A stretch of 64,000 nt of DNA, from assembly GCA_028285465.1 (NCBI GenBank), contig JANQPD010000010.1:1-64000 (forward strand), given 5' to 3'. Source of the stretch: Owenweeksia sp. (GTDB lineage: Bacteria > Bacteroidota > Bacteroidia > Flavobacteriales > Schleiferiaceae). Position 1 is the stretch's first letter. Each line of letters opens with the position of its first letter. Below are positions 1 to 9,185 of the stretch, in pieces. A model generated the notes under the pieces. That model was not told the origin of the DNA and did not search any database. It worked only from the letters and a program-made list of their open reading frames with translations. A program made the position numbers and the translations under genes.

Positions 1-275
1 GTCTCTATCTACTGCGGGCGTTAGAAATTTGAGGGGGGCTGACTTTAGTACGAGAGGACCGAGTTGGACACACCTCTAGTGTACCTGTTGTGGCGCCAGC
101 TGCATCGCAGGGTAGCTACGTGTGGAAGAGATAAGCGCTGAAAGCATATAAGCGCGAAACTCGCCCCAAGATGAGATTTCTTTTAAGGGTCGTTCGAGAT
201 GAGGACGTTGATAGGATACAGGTGTAAAGGCAGTAATGTCATAGCCGAGTATTACTAATTACCCGTTAGCTTTCT
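1..275 (+). rRNA. 23S rRNA, 3' end (partial)
   Basis: The window opens inside a 23S rRNA gene. The universally conserved sarcin-ricin loop AGTACGAGAGGACC lies at 47-60, followed by domain VI sequence. The 3' end is placed near 275 by its resemblance to other Bacteroidota 23S ends (the ACTAATTACCCG stretch) and is approximate. It is followed by a 5S gene in the usual 23S-5S order. The 16S gene and most of the 23S gene lie outside the window. Confidence 0.95.
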
Positions 276-329
276 AATCTAGATCATTTTATGTATTTAC
301 CTTCTCAATATGTTATAATATTTAACTTT

Positions 330-440
330 TATGGTGACTATTGCAGTGGGGATCACCTCTTCCCTTTCCGAACAGAGCAGTTAAGCCCACTTGCGCAGAT
401 GGTACTAGGGTAACACCTGGGAGAGTATGTCGTTGCCAAT
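330..440 (+). rRNA. rrf: 5S rRNA
   Basis: A length of about 110 nt and the conserved core CCGAACAGAGCAGTTAAGCC (368-387) identify 5S rRNA. The 5' ATGGTGAC and 3' GTTGCCAAT ends can pair to form helix I. It lies about 55 nt after the 23S end and just before a strong terminator. The ends are good to a few bases. Confidence 0.95.
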
Positions 441-443
441 TTT

Positions 444-472
444 AAGCCCCCTTTTTAGGGGGCTTTTTTTTT
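444..472 (+). terminator. intrinsic terminator of the rRNA operon
   Basis: A perfect stem AAGCCCCC / GGGGGCTT with loop TTTTTA is followed directly by a run of T residues. It closes the rRNA operon immediately after the 5S gene. Confidence 0.95.
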
Positions 473-475
473 GCC

Positions 476-483
476 TATGTTTG
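476..483 (+). promoter_or_regulatory. candidate -7 element for the porin gene
   Basis: TATGTTTG matches the Bacteroidota -7 consensus TAnnTTTG. It starts four bases after the rRNA terminator and about 30 nt before the porin start codon. No clear -33 TTTG is visible because the T-run of the terminator occupies that position, so the assignment is tentative. Confidence 0.45.
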
Positions 484-512
484 GTCGAGTTTTTGTTATG
501 CTTGCCTATTCT

Positions 513-2387
513 ATGAAGAAAAGCCTTTTCTTATCTTTTGTCTTACTTGCTTTTCAACTGTTTTCACAGGAACTTCCCTTGCGTAACGCAAAACCGGTTT
601 TTTCCCATCAGTATACCTACCTGAACGGAGATTCATACACATTTATTGATACCAACCTGAATAGCCTGGAGAGCTATTACGAATGGGATTTTACTACCGC
701 TAATCCCTTTGAATATGTAAGGTTAGGCAATATAGGAGCGGCATTAAACCCTCTTACCTACCAAAAGCGCACTTCTCCCTGGGATATCTATACCTTTCTC
801 GGGCTTGAGCCTCAAAGCCAAAACATTGAAGAGCTTAAGCTTTTTTATACCCTCTCACCCCTTACAGAAGCACGTTATAGAATGGGGTATGACAGAGGGC
901 AAGTCTTTAGCATTAACCACGCGCAAAACATTAATCCCTTTTGGAACGCCAGCATTGGCTATACGCGCTTAAATTCTATTGGCTTGTACGACAATGAAGC
1001 CAACCAGGGGAGCAGGTTCGTGGCTACTTCAAACTATTTCAGGCCCAAAGATGGTTTACAGGTAAGATCTGTTTTTTTACAGGAAAAACTAAGCCTGGAA
1101 CAGAATGGAGGTATACAAAGTGACTCTCTTTTTGAGGCAAATGAATTTCCCCAACGGGTCCTGATGCCGGTTAACCTGTCGGACGCTACAAGGGAGCACC
1201 GAAAGAGAAGCTTGTATAATGATTTCGCCATCAATTTCCTGCAATGGCCAAGGCCTGTTAAAGAAAACGATTCTATACAAGGTGATACAATAAGCGTAAG
1301 TCCTTCTTCATATCTAAAAATAGGACACAGGTTTAATTACCAGCAGCTTAAGCAAACGTACAGGGATGGAGGGGCAGGCACTTTTTACACCAACTCCTAT
1401 TTTACCGATGGCACTTTCCAGGATAGCAATGCATTCATACAGGTGGATAATACCCTTTATTTACAGGGGAATGTGGGCAAAGAGTCTAACCTGAACGTAC
1501 TTGCGGGAGTAAGGCACACTTATTCTGACTATAGCGGGGAGCAATTTTCAATTTCAGGCCATAACCTGGGCGTTTTAGGGGAGCTAAGAGGAAGGGTGAA
1601 AAATTATGCAGATGTAGAAGGAAGGCTGGACTATATCATAACAGGGCCGCTTCGGGAAAGCCTGAGGCTTAGCGGGAAGGGGAGTGTTCAATTGTATAAG
1701 GCCTTGAAGGCATACGGAGGCTATAGCCTGAACCTGGCTTTCCCCGATGTTAAAACACAGTTTTACCGTTCCAATCATTTTATTTGGAGGAATGCCTTTC
1801 GCAAAGTTTCGGAGAATGTGCTTAGCTACGGGCTGAAATGGGGAAAAGGGAACGGTATAGAAGCAAAAAACATTTTCCTGAATGACTATGTCTATTTCAA
1901 CGAAGAAGCACTGCCACAACAGAATGCTTCCCTGATTTCTATAACGGAGATCAGGTTAAAACAAAACTTCACGTTCTGGGATTTTCTTCACCTGGACAAC
2001 CAGGTCATTTACCAAAACGTACTCGATGAACAGAACGCACTTCCTTTGCCGGAATGGGTAAGCAGAAATGCGTTGTACTTTGAGTTTGCCGTTTTCCGAA
2101 AGGAATTAAAGTGCTTAATTGGTGCTGAAGTAAACTATTTTTCGGAATACAACAGCCCTTCCTACATGCCTGCCACAGGAGCGTTTTACGTGGCTAATCA
2201 ATCCTCTATTGGAAATTATCCTTTGGTTAATGCATTTGCCAACTTTCAGCTTAAGAAAGCTCGCTTTTACTTCAAATACGAACACGTGAATGCAGGGCTT
2301 TCCGGTTATCGCTATTACGCGGCACCTTCTCATCCCTTGCCGGACAGGGTATTGCGTGTTGGTATTGACTGGCGCTTTTTTAACTAG
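513..2387 (+). CDS. putative outer-membrane porin (Porin_10-like)
   Basis: Encodes 624 aa with an N-terminal signal peptide (MKKSLFLSFVLLAFQLFSQ, cleavage probably near residue 19). The rest is rich in alternating aromatic and polar residues, as expected for outer-membrane beta strands, with no long hydrophobic helix. It ends in the aromatic residue Phe within WRFFN, a typical barrel C-terminus. Overall it resembles the Bacteroidota putative porin family (Porin_10). I infer an outer-membrane beta-barrel; the substrate cannot be told. ATG 513 was chosen because it opens directly into the signal peptide; an in-frame TTG at 471 would overlap the rRNA terminator. The stop codon overlaps that of the convergent gene on the other strand, so the two genes end tail to tail with no spacer. 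Confidence 0.8.
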   Translation: MKKSLFLSFVLLAFQLFSQELPLRNAKPVFSHQYTYLNGDSYTFIDTNLNSLESYYEWDFTTANPFEYVRLGNIGAALNPLTYQKRTSPWDIYTFLGLEPQSQNIEELKLFYTLSPLTEARYRMGYDRGQVFSINHAQNINPFWNASIGYTRLNSIGLYDNEANQGSRFVATSNYFRPKDGLQVRSVFLQEKLSLEQNGGIQSDSLFEANEFPQRVLMPVNLSDATREHRKRSLYNDFAINFLQWPRPVKENDSIQGDTISVSPSSYLKIGHRFNYQQLKQTYRDGGAGTFYTNSYFTDGTFQDSNAFIQVDNTLYLQGNVGKESNLNVLAGVRHTYSDYSGEQFSISGHNLGVLGELRGRVKNYADVEGRLDYIITGPLRESLRLSGKGSVQLYKALKAYGGYSLNLAFPDVKTQFYRSNHFIWRNAFRKVSENVLSYGLKWGKGNGIEAKNIFLNDYVYFNEEALPQQNASLISITEIRLKQNFTFWDFLHLDNQVIYQNVLDEQNALPLPEWVSRNALYFEFAVFRKELKCLIGAEVNYFSEYNSPSYMPATGAFYVANQSSIGNYPLVNAFANFQLKKARFYFKYEHVNAGLSGYRYYAAPSHPLPDRVLRVGIDWRFFN

Positions 2388-3661
2388 GTTTTTTGCTTTT
2401 CCTTTTTTGCTGCCGGAAAAAGAATGTTGTTGAGAATAAGACGGTAGCCCGGAGAATTTGGATAGAGCTCGAGCTCGGTTTTGGGATCCCCCACGCGGTG
2501 TTGGTAATCTTCCGGATCATGACCTCCGTAAAAAGTCCAGGTGCCCTTGCCCAGCTCCCCATGTATGTAGCGGGCTTCATTAGCACTCTTTAACTCTCCC
2601 ATTACCAATACGTTTGGTTTCAGGTATTTCTTGTTAAAAGCCGTGGTTTGTCCCATAAACCCTTTTACAATATTCGTATGGTTTTGGCAAAGCATACTGG
2701 GAACCAAATCCCACTTGGCCGAAAAATCAAAAAGGGTAAAATAATCGTTTTCCGGTTTTACCGTGCGCACATGTAGTTCAGTCACATCAATATTGGAGAA
2801 CTCATACTTCAAAGGGTCTGTAACCAAAGAAAAATCACGAAAGGCAAAAGAAGGGCTGTAATCCAGCTTATTGTTATAATTGGGGGTAGTACCGTCCCCG
2901 TCAAACATCGGTTCGCAAATGTCAATACCTGCGGCCGCCAGCGCAATATCATAGCTATCTGTTGCCGAGCACATGGCAAAAGTGAATCCTCCCCCAATCG
3001 TATATTCCCTTATCTTTTGTGCTACAGCCAGTTTTTGCTCGCTTACTTTCTCAAACCCCATACGCTGGGCCTCTGCTTCTGCTTTCTTTTTCTGTTCGAT
3101 GTACCAGGTGGCATTTCGAAAGGCTGCGTAAAACTTGCCATACTGGCCGGTGAAGTCTTCATGGTGAAGGTGAAGCCAGTCATATAAAGGCAACATATCG
3201 TTCAGTACTTCCTCGTCATAAATTACATCATAAGGAATTTCGGCATAAGTGAGCACAAGGGTTACGGCATCGTCCCAGGGTTGATTGCCTTTAGGGGAGT
3301 ATACCGCTATTTTGGGTGCTTGTTGGAGCTTTACCACTTCCTGGTTTACCGCAGGGCTGCTGATCTGCAACCGAATGGCCTCTGCTTGTGCATCGCTGAT
3401 CACCTCATAAGAAACATTCCGCACCAGGCATTCTGCCTGTAAACGGTCTGAGAAAGGAGCCAGGAAACTTCCCCCGCGATAGTTGAGTAGCCATTCTACT
3501 TCCTGCCCTTTTTGCAGCACCCAATAAGCAATGCCATATGCCTTTAAGTGCTCCTTTTGACTGTCTTCGCTCATAGGGATAAGCAGCATATTGGCCTTTA
3601 GCGAAAAAAAAAGACAGCTAAAAAGAAGAAGCAGGAAAGGTCTAAAAAGGTTGTTCATCAT
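2384..3661 (-). CDS. conserved secreted protein, often named asparagine synthetase B in databases
   Basis: Encodes 425 aa starting with a signal peptide-like segment (about residues 1-24) and then MLLIPMSEDSQKEHLKAYG. From memory, close relatives in Bacteroidota are commonly labelled asparagine synthetase B. The sequence does not support that name: there is no N-terminal Cys glutaminase domain and no SGGLDS ATP-pyrophosphatase loop. The function is unknown. The protein is probably exported to the periplasm and has a mixed alpha/beta composition. The start (two adjacent Met codons at 3661 and 3658) lies inside the last 20 bases of dnaB, so translation is probably coupled to dnaB. An upstream in-frame extension (to 3730) has no signal peptide at its start and was rejected. 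Confidence 0.75.
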   Translation of the reverse strand: MMNNLFRPFLLLLFSCLFFSLKANMLLIPMSEDSQKEHLKAYGIAYWVLQKGQEVEWLLNYRGGSFLAPFSDRLQAECLVRNVSYEVISDAQAEAIRLQISSPAVNQEVVKLQQAPKIAVYSPKGNQPWDDAVTLVLTYAEIPYDVIYDEEVLNDMLPLYDWLHLHHEDFTGQYGKFYAAFRNATWYIEQKKKAEAEAQRMGFEKVSEQKLAVAQKIREYTIGGGFTFAMCSATDSYDIALAAAGIDICEPMFDGDGTTPNYNNKLDYSPSFAFRDFSLVTDPLKYEFSNIDVTELHVRTVKPENDYFTLFDFSAKWDLVPSMLCQNHTNIVKGFMGQTTAFNKKYLKPNVLVMGELKSANEARYIHGELGKGTWTFYGGHDPEDYQHRVGDPKTELELYPNSPGYRLILNNILFPAAKKEKQKT

Positions 3662-5144
3662 TGAAGTCTTGCGACTGACCGAGAAAGTTATCGTCATTGA
3701 TCTTTGATTCGAGGTAAACGGGTTCTCCATAGTCTAAGTTTTCTTCCAAATCGGAAAATTTGGCGAGGTGGCCCTGGAACTTCAGTCGTATGTTTTCCAG
3801 GCCCCCATTTCGGTGCTTGGCAATTATAAATTCAGCCTGATCTTTACATGGCGTACCATCTTGCCACTCTTCAATTTTGTAGTATTCAGGACGGTATATA
3901 AACGTCACAATATCTGCGTCCTGTTCAATAGCGCCTGATTCACGCAGGTCCGATAACATAGGGCGCTTGTCGCCTCCCCTGGTTTCTACGGCACGGCTGA
4001 GCTGAGACAGCGCAATTACGGGTACGTCCAATTCCTTGGCAATACTCTTAAGTGAACGTGAAATGGTACTGATTTCTTGTTCTCTATTGCCGCCATTTTT
4101 ACCCTGTCCTCCGGCTGTCATAAGCTGCAGGTAATCAATTATGATCACCTGAATGTCGTGAGTGGCTTTCAGCCTCCGGCATTTTGCACGTAGGTCGAAT
4201 ACGCTTAAGGCAGGGGTGTCGTCAATAAAAAGAGGCGCTTTTTCGATCTTTTTCACCTTGCTCATCAGGATCTCCCACTCATGGTCCTCCAAATTCCCTT
4301 TGCGTAACTTTTCAGATTCCAGCCCGGTTTCGCTTGAGATCAAACGGGTGATAAGCTGAACGGAAGACATTTCGAGGGAGAATACCGCTACTGGCTTCTG
4401 ATGATCAATGCTCATATTGCGGGCCATGCTCAATACAAAAGCGGTTTTCCCCATACCGGGGCGGGCAGCAAGAATAACCAGGTCTGAAGGTTGCCAGCCA
4501 GCCGTAACCCGGTCTACTTTGGTAAAACCAGAAGGTACCCCGCTCAACCCTTCTTTTTTAGAGATTTCCTCGATGCGGTGAATGGCCTCTTTGATCAGGT
4601 CCTGTGCTGTTTCATAGTTCTTGGAAATATTTCCCTGTGCTACTTCAAAAAGGCTTTGTTCCGCTTCATCCAGCAATTCAAAAACATCGGTGGTTTCATC
4701 AAAGGCCTTGGTCATTATGCCTCCTGCAACCCGGATCATTTCACGCTGGATGTGCTTTTGTACAATAATGCGCGCGTGAAACTCGCTGTGCGCCGAGGAG
4801 GATACCTTCTGACTCAGTAGGATCAGGTAATACTCACCTCCTATAGCCTCAAGCTCTCCTTCACTGCGCAATTGGTTGGCAATGGTTAAAATATCTACAG
4901 GTTGGCTGGCGCCAAAGAGTTCTTTTACTGCTTTATAGATCAGCTGGTGCTCTGTTTTATAAAAGCTCTCTGGCGATAAAATATCGATCACCTGGTTGAT
5001 GGCAGAATTATCGATGAGCATAGCACCTAGTACGGCTTCTTCAAAGTCTACGGCCTGTGGGGGAATACGACCTTGTTCTAAGGTTACCACTTTTCGTTTG
5101 CTTTGTTTTGCCGGGCTATTTTGCTGATTTCTTGTTTGTTCCAT
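3642..5144 (-). CDS. dnaB: replicative DNA helicase DnaB
   Basis: Encodes 500 aa, the usual DnaB length plus a short basic N-terminal tail. The N-terminal helical DnaB domain covers about residues 27-130. The RecA-like ATPase domain follows, with Walker A RPGMGKT at 228-234, Walker B VIIID at about 333-337, and conserved FSLEMS (255-260) and LSDLRESGAIEQDAD (397-411). The C-terminal SKINDDNFLGQ tail is acidic. It forms the hexameric ring that unwinds DNA at the replication fork and binds primase through the N-terminal domain. No intein interrupts the Walker A or DnaB intein sites. The gene is expressed with the overlapping downstream secreted protein. A weak -7-like element TACCTTTA lies at 5192-5185, about 40 nt upstream of the start. 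Confidence 0.97.
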   Translation of the reverse strand: MEQTRNQQNSPAKQSKRKVVTLEQGRIPPQAVDFEEAVLGAMLIDNSAINQVIDILSPESFYKTEHQLIYKAVKELFGASQPVDILTIANQLRSEGELEAIGGEYYLILLSQKVSSSAHSEFHARIIVQKHIQREMIRVAGGIMTKAFDETTDVFELLDEAEQSLFEVAQGNISKNYETAQDLIKEAIHRIEEISKKEGLSGVPSGFTKVDRVTAGWQPSDLVILAARPGMGKTAFVLSMARNMSIDHQKPVAVFSLEMSSVQLITRLISSETGLESEKLRKGNLEDHEWEILMSKVKKIEKAPLFIDDTPALSVFDLRAKCRRLKATHDIQVIIIDYLQLMTAGGQGKNGGNREQEISTISRSLKSIAKELDVPVIALSQLSRAVETRGGDKRPMLSDLRESGAIEQDADIVTFIYRPEYYKIEEWQDGTPCKDQAEFIIAKHRNGGLENIRLKFQGHLAKFSDLEENLDYGEPVYLESKINDDNFLGQSQDFNDEQPF

Positions 5145-5208
5145 GTACTTTTGCTACCAATCAAGTTCCTGTAAAACGGACTTGTAAAGGTATCATTTAG
5201 GTTTTAGC

Positions 5209-6468
5209 ATGCGGATAATAAAACAACTATTTTGCGCGTCTTTTTTATTGCCGGTAACTTTTTCAGCTTGTAAAAAGGAAAAGGTGTATCCGCAGATAAC
5301 GCTATCGGTTGAAAATGATCAAAGATTACGCTATGGCGATACTTTGGTTTTCAGGTTTGCCGTACAGGACTATGAAGAGCCGGTCAGGGTAACCGTATTG
5401 GAGGGAGCCAGGGAAATTCCTTTTGTTACAAACAGGCTGAGTAAAACCGGGGCCGATTTTGTATACCAGATCTACGTTACCGATCGCTACATTGAATCGG
5501 GCCGGTATAGCATCCGGGTAAGCGCCCAAAACGGAGAAGCGGGGAGCAGCGCGTTTTTAACACTTATTTATACAGGGCTGGAGAAGAAGATCACTGGTTT
5601 TGCGGCTCTAGAAGTAGGCGGACGTTTGCATCTGGCAGACACCAACCGGGTTTTCATTCCCTTATCTTTAGAGAAGCCTTTTCGTAAACTTTGCTTTAAT
5701 TCCAGGTATCAGTTGCTCTATGCATTAGAGAACGGAGGAGAGCTGAGAGGATTGCGTGCAGGGAGCCTGGAAGAGGTTTTCAGAAGGGAGGAAGCAAGCA
5801 GCTTCGATCAAGGCTTCCAAAACCTGGTACAGGCCGAGGGAGAAACCTATCTGTTGAAAAGGCAGGGCGTTATAGAGCAACTCAATGCTACCGGCGGCTC
5901 TAAAAAGCGTATTTCTTTACCCGCAAACAGGCAGCCTATCCAACTTTCGGCTTATGAGGACGTATTGTTTTGTTTGGCAAGCGTAAATGAGCAAGGCAAC
6001 ACCGGGCGCGAACTTCTGTTGATCAATGAAGGTACAGGAGCTACTACAGGCAGCCTGTTTCTACCCGGTGGAAGCAGGGATATCTCTACCCTCAGTAAAT
6101 CGGAATGTTTGATCCTGGACTATTCCGGAGGAATAAGCAGTGTATATTATTTCAGGCGCAACGATATGAGCCTGACCAAGCTGTTTGAAATTCCGGAGAA
6201 CTTTAAAGGAGTGCTGGCTACTCCCAAGGGTCATGCTATATTGTATGGATCGGCAGGCATATACAGGTTTAGCCCTCAAAGTAATTTGCAACCTGTGCTT
6301 CTAGCTGGTTTTCCGATCGATGCCCTTTTTATGGATGCGCTTAGTGGCAATTACCTGGTAAGTTCAGGCTTTTTTTTACAATGGGTTAACGCCAATACCG
6401 GGGAATCCCAGGTATTTTTGCGTGCTGCCGCCCCTTTAACCGATGGCGCAATTTTATACAACAAATGA
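5209..6468 (+). CDS. hypothetical lipoprotein with repeat-rich, propeller-like C-terminal part
   Basis: Encodes 419 aa. An N-terminal signal ends in a lipobox (TFSACKKEK, Cys about residue 21) followed by lysines. A beta-rich, Ig-like region covers roughly residues 30-125. The C-terminal 290 residues contain recurring short beta motifs, each a small strand ending in a charged turn, resembling an irregular beta-propeller. No catalytic motif is seen. Its stop overlaps the start of the nuclease gene (ATGA, 6465-6468), so the two are almost certainly co-translated. A cell-surface or periplasmic partner role for the nuclease is possible but not shown. Confidence 0.75.
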   Translation: MRIIKQLFCASFLLPVTFSACKKEKVYPQITLSVENDQRLRYGDTLVFRFAVQDYEEPVRVTVLEGAREIPFVTNRLSKTGADFVYQIYVTDRYIESGRYSIRVSAQNGEAGSSAFLTLIYTGLEKKITGFAALEVGGRLHLADTNRVFIPLSLEKPFRKLCFNSRYQLLYALENGGELRGLRAGSLEEVFRREEASSFDQGFQNLVQAEGETYLLKRQGVIEQLNATGGSKKRISLPANRQPIQLSAYEDVLFCLASVNEQGNTGRELLLINEGTGATTGSLFLPGGSRDISTLSKSECLILDYSGGISSVYYFRRNDMSLTKLFEIPENFKGVLATPKGHAILYGSAGIYRFSPQSNLQPVLLAGFPIDALFMDALSGNYLVSSGFFLQWVNANTGESQVFLRAAAPLTDGAILYNK

Positions 6469-8075
6469 GAAAAGCATTCACACTTTTTTTCCTTTCTTTT
6501 CTAGGAGGCACACAGGCGCAAAACATTGAAGTAGTAAATAATGTGCTCAATTTTGCCCAAACAGATGAATTATCTTCCGGCAGCGAAACACTGAAGATAT
6601 ATAATCCGGGCATTTATCCCATTACGGTAGAAGACGTAGACCTGTTCACCAGGTTTGACCGCCTGCCCTTTGTTGTTTCAGATACTGCATTTTTGTTGAT
6701 GCCCCAGGATACGCAGCAGGTGGTTGTTCATTTCGAACCCAACCACAACATAGCGTATGGCATGAGCCTGGTCGTAAAAACCAACAGCGGCTTTGGCCAT
6801 GTGGGCGTAACGCTTACCGGGCAGGGAGTTTTTAGCAATACCTATTACAACGGCACGCAAAACCTCAGCGACCAGTCTTTGAAAACCGCCTTAAGTGCAA
6901 AACTCGCTTCTAATTATAACAGCCTGGGGTATAATACAGCTCGCGATCATATGTTTATGACCATCGACAATCAGAAAACAAATGGACAGGGAGCGAGTGT
7001 GAACACCCTTGAATGTGTGTATACGGGTACTACCATTACCGGGTATGCTAGCCGTAGCGCAGCACAAAACGGATCTCCCCAGTTCAATACGGAGCATACT
7101 TTTCCTCAGGGCAAGTTCAACAGCAATGAACCGATGCGGAGCGACCTGCACCATCTTTTCCCTACCACCAATACTTCAAATAGCCGTAGGGGAAATGACC
7201 CGTTTGGTGTAGTAAGCAACCCAAGCTGGAATGTAGGAGGCTCTAAAAGCGGTGGAGGCAGCTTTGAACCCCGAGATGTACAAAAAGGGGCAACCGCCCG
7301 CGCGATGATGTATTTTGTGCTTCGCTACCAGGATTACCAGAACTTTTTTGCAGGCCAAGAGAGCGTATTGCGCAATTGGCATCGTACCTATCTGCCGGAT
7401 AACGTAGACCATGCCAGAAACAACGCCATTGCAGCATTGCAAACGGCACGTAACCCATTTGTAGACTATCCCCAACTGGAAGAGCGTATTTACAGCTTTA
7501 GCAGCAGCAACAGCAGGCCCTTGGTAAAAAAATTATATCAATCGGACGACACCATTCATCTGGCTCGCCTGGCCGGACGGTATGTTTACGATTTTGTATT
7601 GTACAACGAGGGTACTGCCAATATTAACCTGAATGGTTTTGCTCTCAGTGATACCAGCCTGAGGTTTGCACAGGGACAACCTACTTCTATTCTCCTGGCT
7701 CCCGGAGCTACGGAAACCATTAAGATAAACTTTGATTCATCGCGTGATTACCAGGCAAGCCTGAGCTTTAATACGGACGTGCCGGGTAATGTCAATATAG
7801 TGGTTCCCATTAGAAGCGGAACTTCGATTGGTCTGCAGGAAAAACCGCTTATACCCCGTTTTTCTGTTTATCCTAATCCCGCCAGTCATTGTTTCAGTTT
7901 AAACTTTGGAAAAGTACCCCCCACCCAGCTTTGGCTGGTAGACGCCCGGGGGCGTAGCATCGAACTGCCCTTGCATCAAAGAATTGAGTGTGCTCACCTA
8001 CGTAAAGGAGTATATGTAGTAAAAGCAGGTTTTGCCAATGGTTATTTGGCAACTAGGCGTTTGGTGATCCTGTAA
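6465..8075 (+). CDS. secreted endonuclease I-family nuclease with T9SS sorting domain
   Basis: Encodes 536 aa: a signal peptide (1-18), an Ig/ASH-like beta domain (about 20-122), an endonuclease I (EndA/NucM-type) core (about 125-345), a second ASH-like beta domain (about 355-450), and a C-terminal T9SS type A sorting domain starting at FSVYPNPASH (about 460-536). The nuclease is recognised by FNTEHTFPQG (His211), SDLHHLFPT, RGNDPFG and FEPRDVQKGATARAMMYF (267-284), which form the beta-beta-alpha metal site of the family. I infer a metal-dependent nuclease that degrades extracellular DNA or RNA and is exported by Sec and T9SS. It overlaps the upstream lipoprotein gene by 4 bp and ends just before a 22-bp bidirectional terminator. 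Confidence 0.9.
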   Translation: MRKAFTLFFLSFLGGTQAQNIEVVNNVLNFAQTDELSSGSETLKIYNPGIYPITVEDVDLFTRFDRLPFVVSDTAFLLMPQDTQQVVVHFEPNHNIAYGMSLVVKTNSGFGHVGVTLTGQGVFSNTYYNGTQNLSDQSLKTALSAKLASNYNSLGYNTARDHMFMTIDNQKTNGQGASVNTLECVYTGTTITGYASRSAAQNGSPQFNTEHTFPQGKFNSNEPMRSDLHHLFPTTNTSNSRRGNDPFGVVSNPSWNVGGSKSGGGSFEPRDVQKGATARAMMYFVLRYQDYQNFFAGQESVLRNWHRTYLPDNVDHARNNAIAALQTARNPFVDYPQLEERIYSFSSSNSRPLVKKLYQSDDTIHLARLAGRYVYDFVLYNEGTANINLNGFALSDTSLRFAQGQPTSILLAPGATETIKINFDSSRDYQASLSFNTDVPGNVNIVVPIRSGTSIGLQEKPLIPRFSVYPNPASHCFSLNFGKVPPTQLWLVDARGRSIELPLHQRIECAHLRKGVYVVKAGFANGYLATRRLVIL

Positions 8076-8088
8076 AGAAAGGCAGTCC

Positions 8089-8137
8089 ATACAAACAAAA
8101 CATCCAGAGGAATACCCTCTGGATGTTTTGTTTGTAT
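8089..8137. terminator. bidirectional terminator between nuclease and accA
   Basis: A perfect 22-bp inverted repeat (arms 8089-8110 and 8116-8137) with the 5-nt loop AATAC. The core CATCCAGAGG / CCTCTGGATG is GC-rich and flanked by A/T-rich tracts on both sides. It can therefore terminate both the plus-strand nuclease unit and the minus-strand unit ending in accA, which converge here. Confidence 0.92.
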
Positions 8138-8145
8138 TTCTCAGA

Positions 8146-9099
8146 TTAATCCTTTACGTAACCCATTTTGCTGAACTTATTGATCCGGGCGGTAATGCGC
8201 TTCTCCGCATCCATTCCCTTCAGCTTTTCCAGGTGTTTCAGAACCTCTTTTTTTACGATGGCAAACATTTCTTCCGGATTGTTGTGCGCTCCTCCTAAAG
8301 GCTCTTTAATGATCCCGTCAATCAGTTTGTTTTTGTACATATCTTCAGCGGTGAGCTTTAAAGCTTCAGCAGCTTTTTCTTTAAAGTCCCAACTCCTCCA
8401 CAATATAGAAGAACAACTTTCAGGAGAGATTACGGAGTACCAGGTATTCTCTAACATAAGCACTTTGTCGCCTACGCCAATTCCCAACGCGCCTCCCGAG
8501 GCACCCTCGCCTATAATGATGCAAATAATGGGCACTTCAAGTACGGCCATTTCCAGCAAATTACGGGCAATGGCCTCTCCCTGTCCGCGCTCTTCGGCTT
8601 CTAACCCGGGGAAAGCGCCCGGGGTATCGATCAAGCAGACAATGGGCTTCTTAAACTTCTCAGCCATTTTCATAAGCCGTAAAGCTTTTCTATAGCCCTC
8701 AGGATTGGCCATGCCGAAGTTTCGGTATTGCCGCATTTTCGTATTGATGCCTTTCTGCTGGCCAACAAACATAACCGATTGGCCATCCAGCATACCCCAA
8801 CCGCCTACCATAGCCTTATCATCGCCTACCGTGCGGTCTCCATGCAGTTCTATGAAGTTGCCCTCCGTAAGTGCCTCAATATACGCCAGGGTATAAGGGC
8901 GCTGTGGGTGGCGCGACAATTGTACGCGTTGCCAGGCGGTGAGTTTTTTGAAAATGTCTTTTTGGGTGGCGGTAATCTTTTTCTCCAGTTCCTTGATGGT
9001 TTTGCCCATATCCACGTTGGTTTCGGCTTCCAGATCGCGGGTTTTTTGCAATTGCTCCTTGAGCTCTTTTATAGGTTCTTCAAAATCAAGATAATCCAT
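8146..9099 (-). CDS. accA: acetyl-CoA carboxylase carboxyltransferase subunit alpha
   Basis: Encodes 317 aa, the normal AccA length. The N-terminal coiled-coil ([19 protein letters not shown]) and the crotonase-like carboxyltransferase domain are both present, with landmarks [23 protein letters not shown] and [17 protein letters not shown]. With AccD (not in this window) it transfers CO2 from carboxybiotin to acetyl-CoA, the first step of fatty acid synthesis. ATG 9099 was chosen because it gives the family N-terminus; an in-frame extension to 9186 would add 29 unrelated residues. It is the last gene of the minus-strand run that begins with tgt. A -7-like TACTTTG at 9134-9128 may give it its own promoter. 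Confidence 0.97.
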   Translation of the reverse strand: MDYLDFEEPIKELKEQLQKTRDLEAETNVDMGKTIKELEKKITATQKDIFKKLTAWQRVQLSRHPQRPYTLAYIEALTEGNFIELHGDRTVGDDKAMVGGWGMLDGQSVMFVGQQKGINTKMRQYRNFGMANPEGYRKALRLMKMAEKFKKPIVCLIDTPGAFPGLEAEERGQGEAIARNLLEMAVLEVPIICIIIGEGASGGALGIGVGDKVLMLENTWYSVISPESCSSILWRSWDFKEKAAEALKLTAEDMYKNKLIDGIIKEPLGGAHNNPEEMFAIVKKEVLKHLEKLKGMDAEKRITARINKFSKMGYVKD

Positions 9100-9127
9100 A
9101 TAAAGCTGTTCATTCTGTTGTGCGGGC

Positions 9128-9134
9128 CAAAGTA
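9128..9134 (-). promoter_or_regulatory. possible internal promoter for accA
   Basis: On the minus strand TACTTTGG lies about 28 nt before the accA start. It resembles the -7 element TAnnTTTG with one base missing in the spacer, and a TTG sits about 22 nt further upstream. The 86-bp gap before accA is larger than the other gaps in this run, which fits a separate promoter. Confidence 0.35.
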
Positions 9135-9185
9135 CGAATTTTGAGTATGTAGGAAGCAAGAAGTCCCTATAAGCATAAAAAGGCA

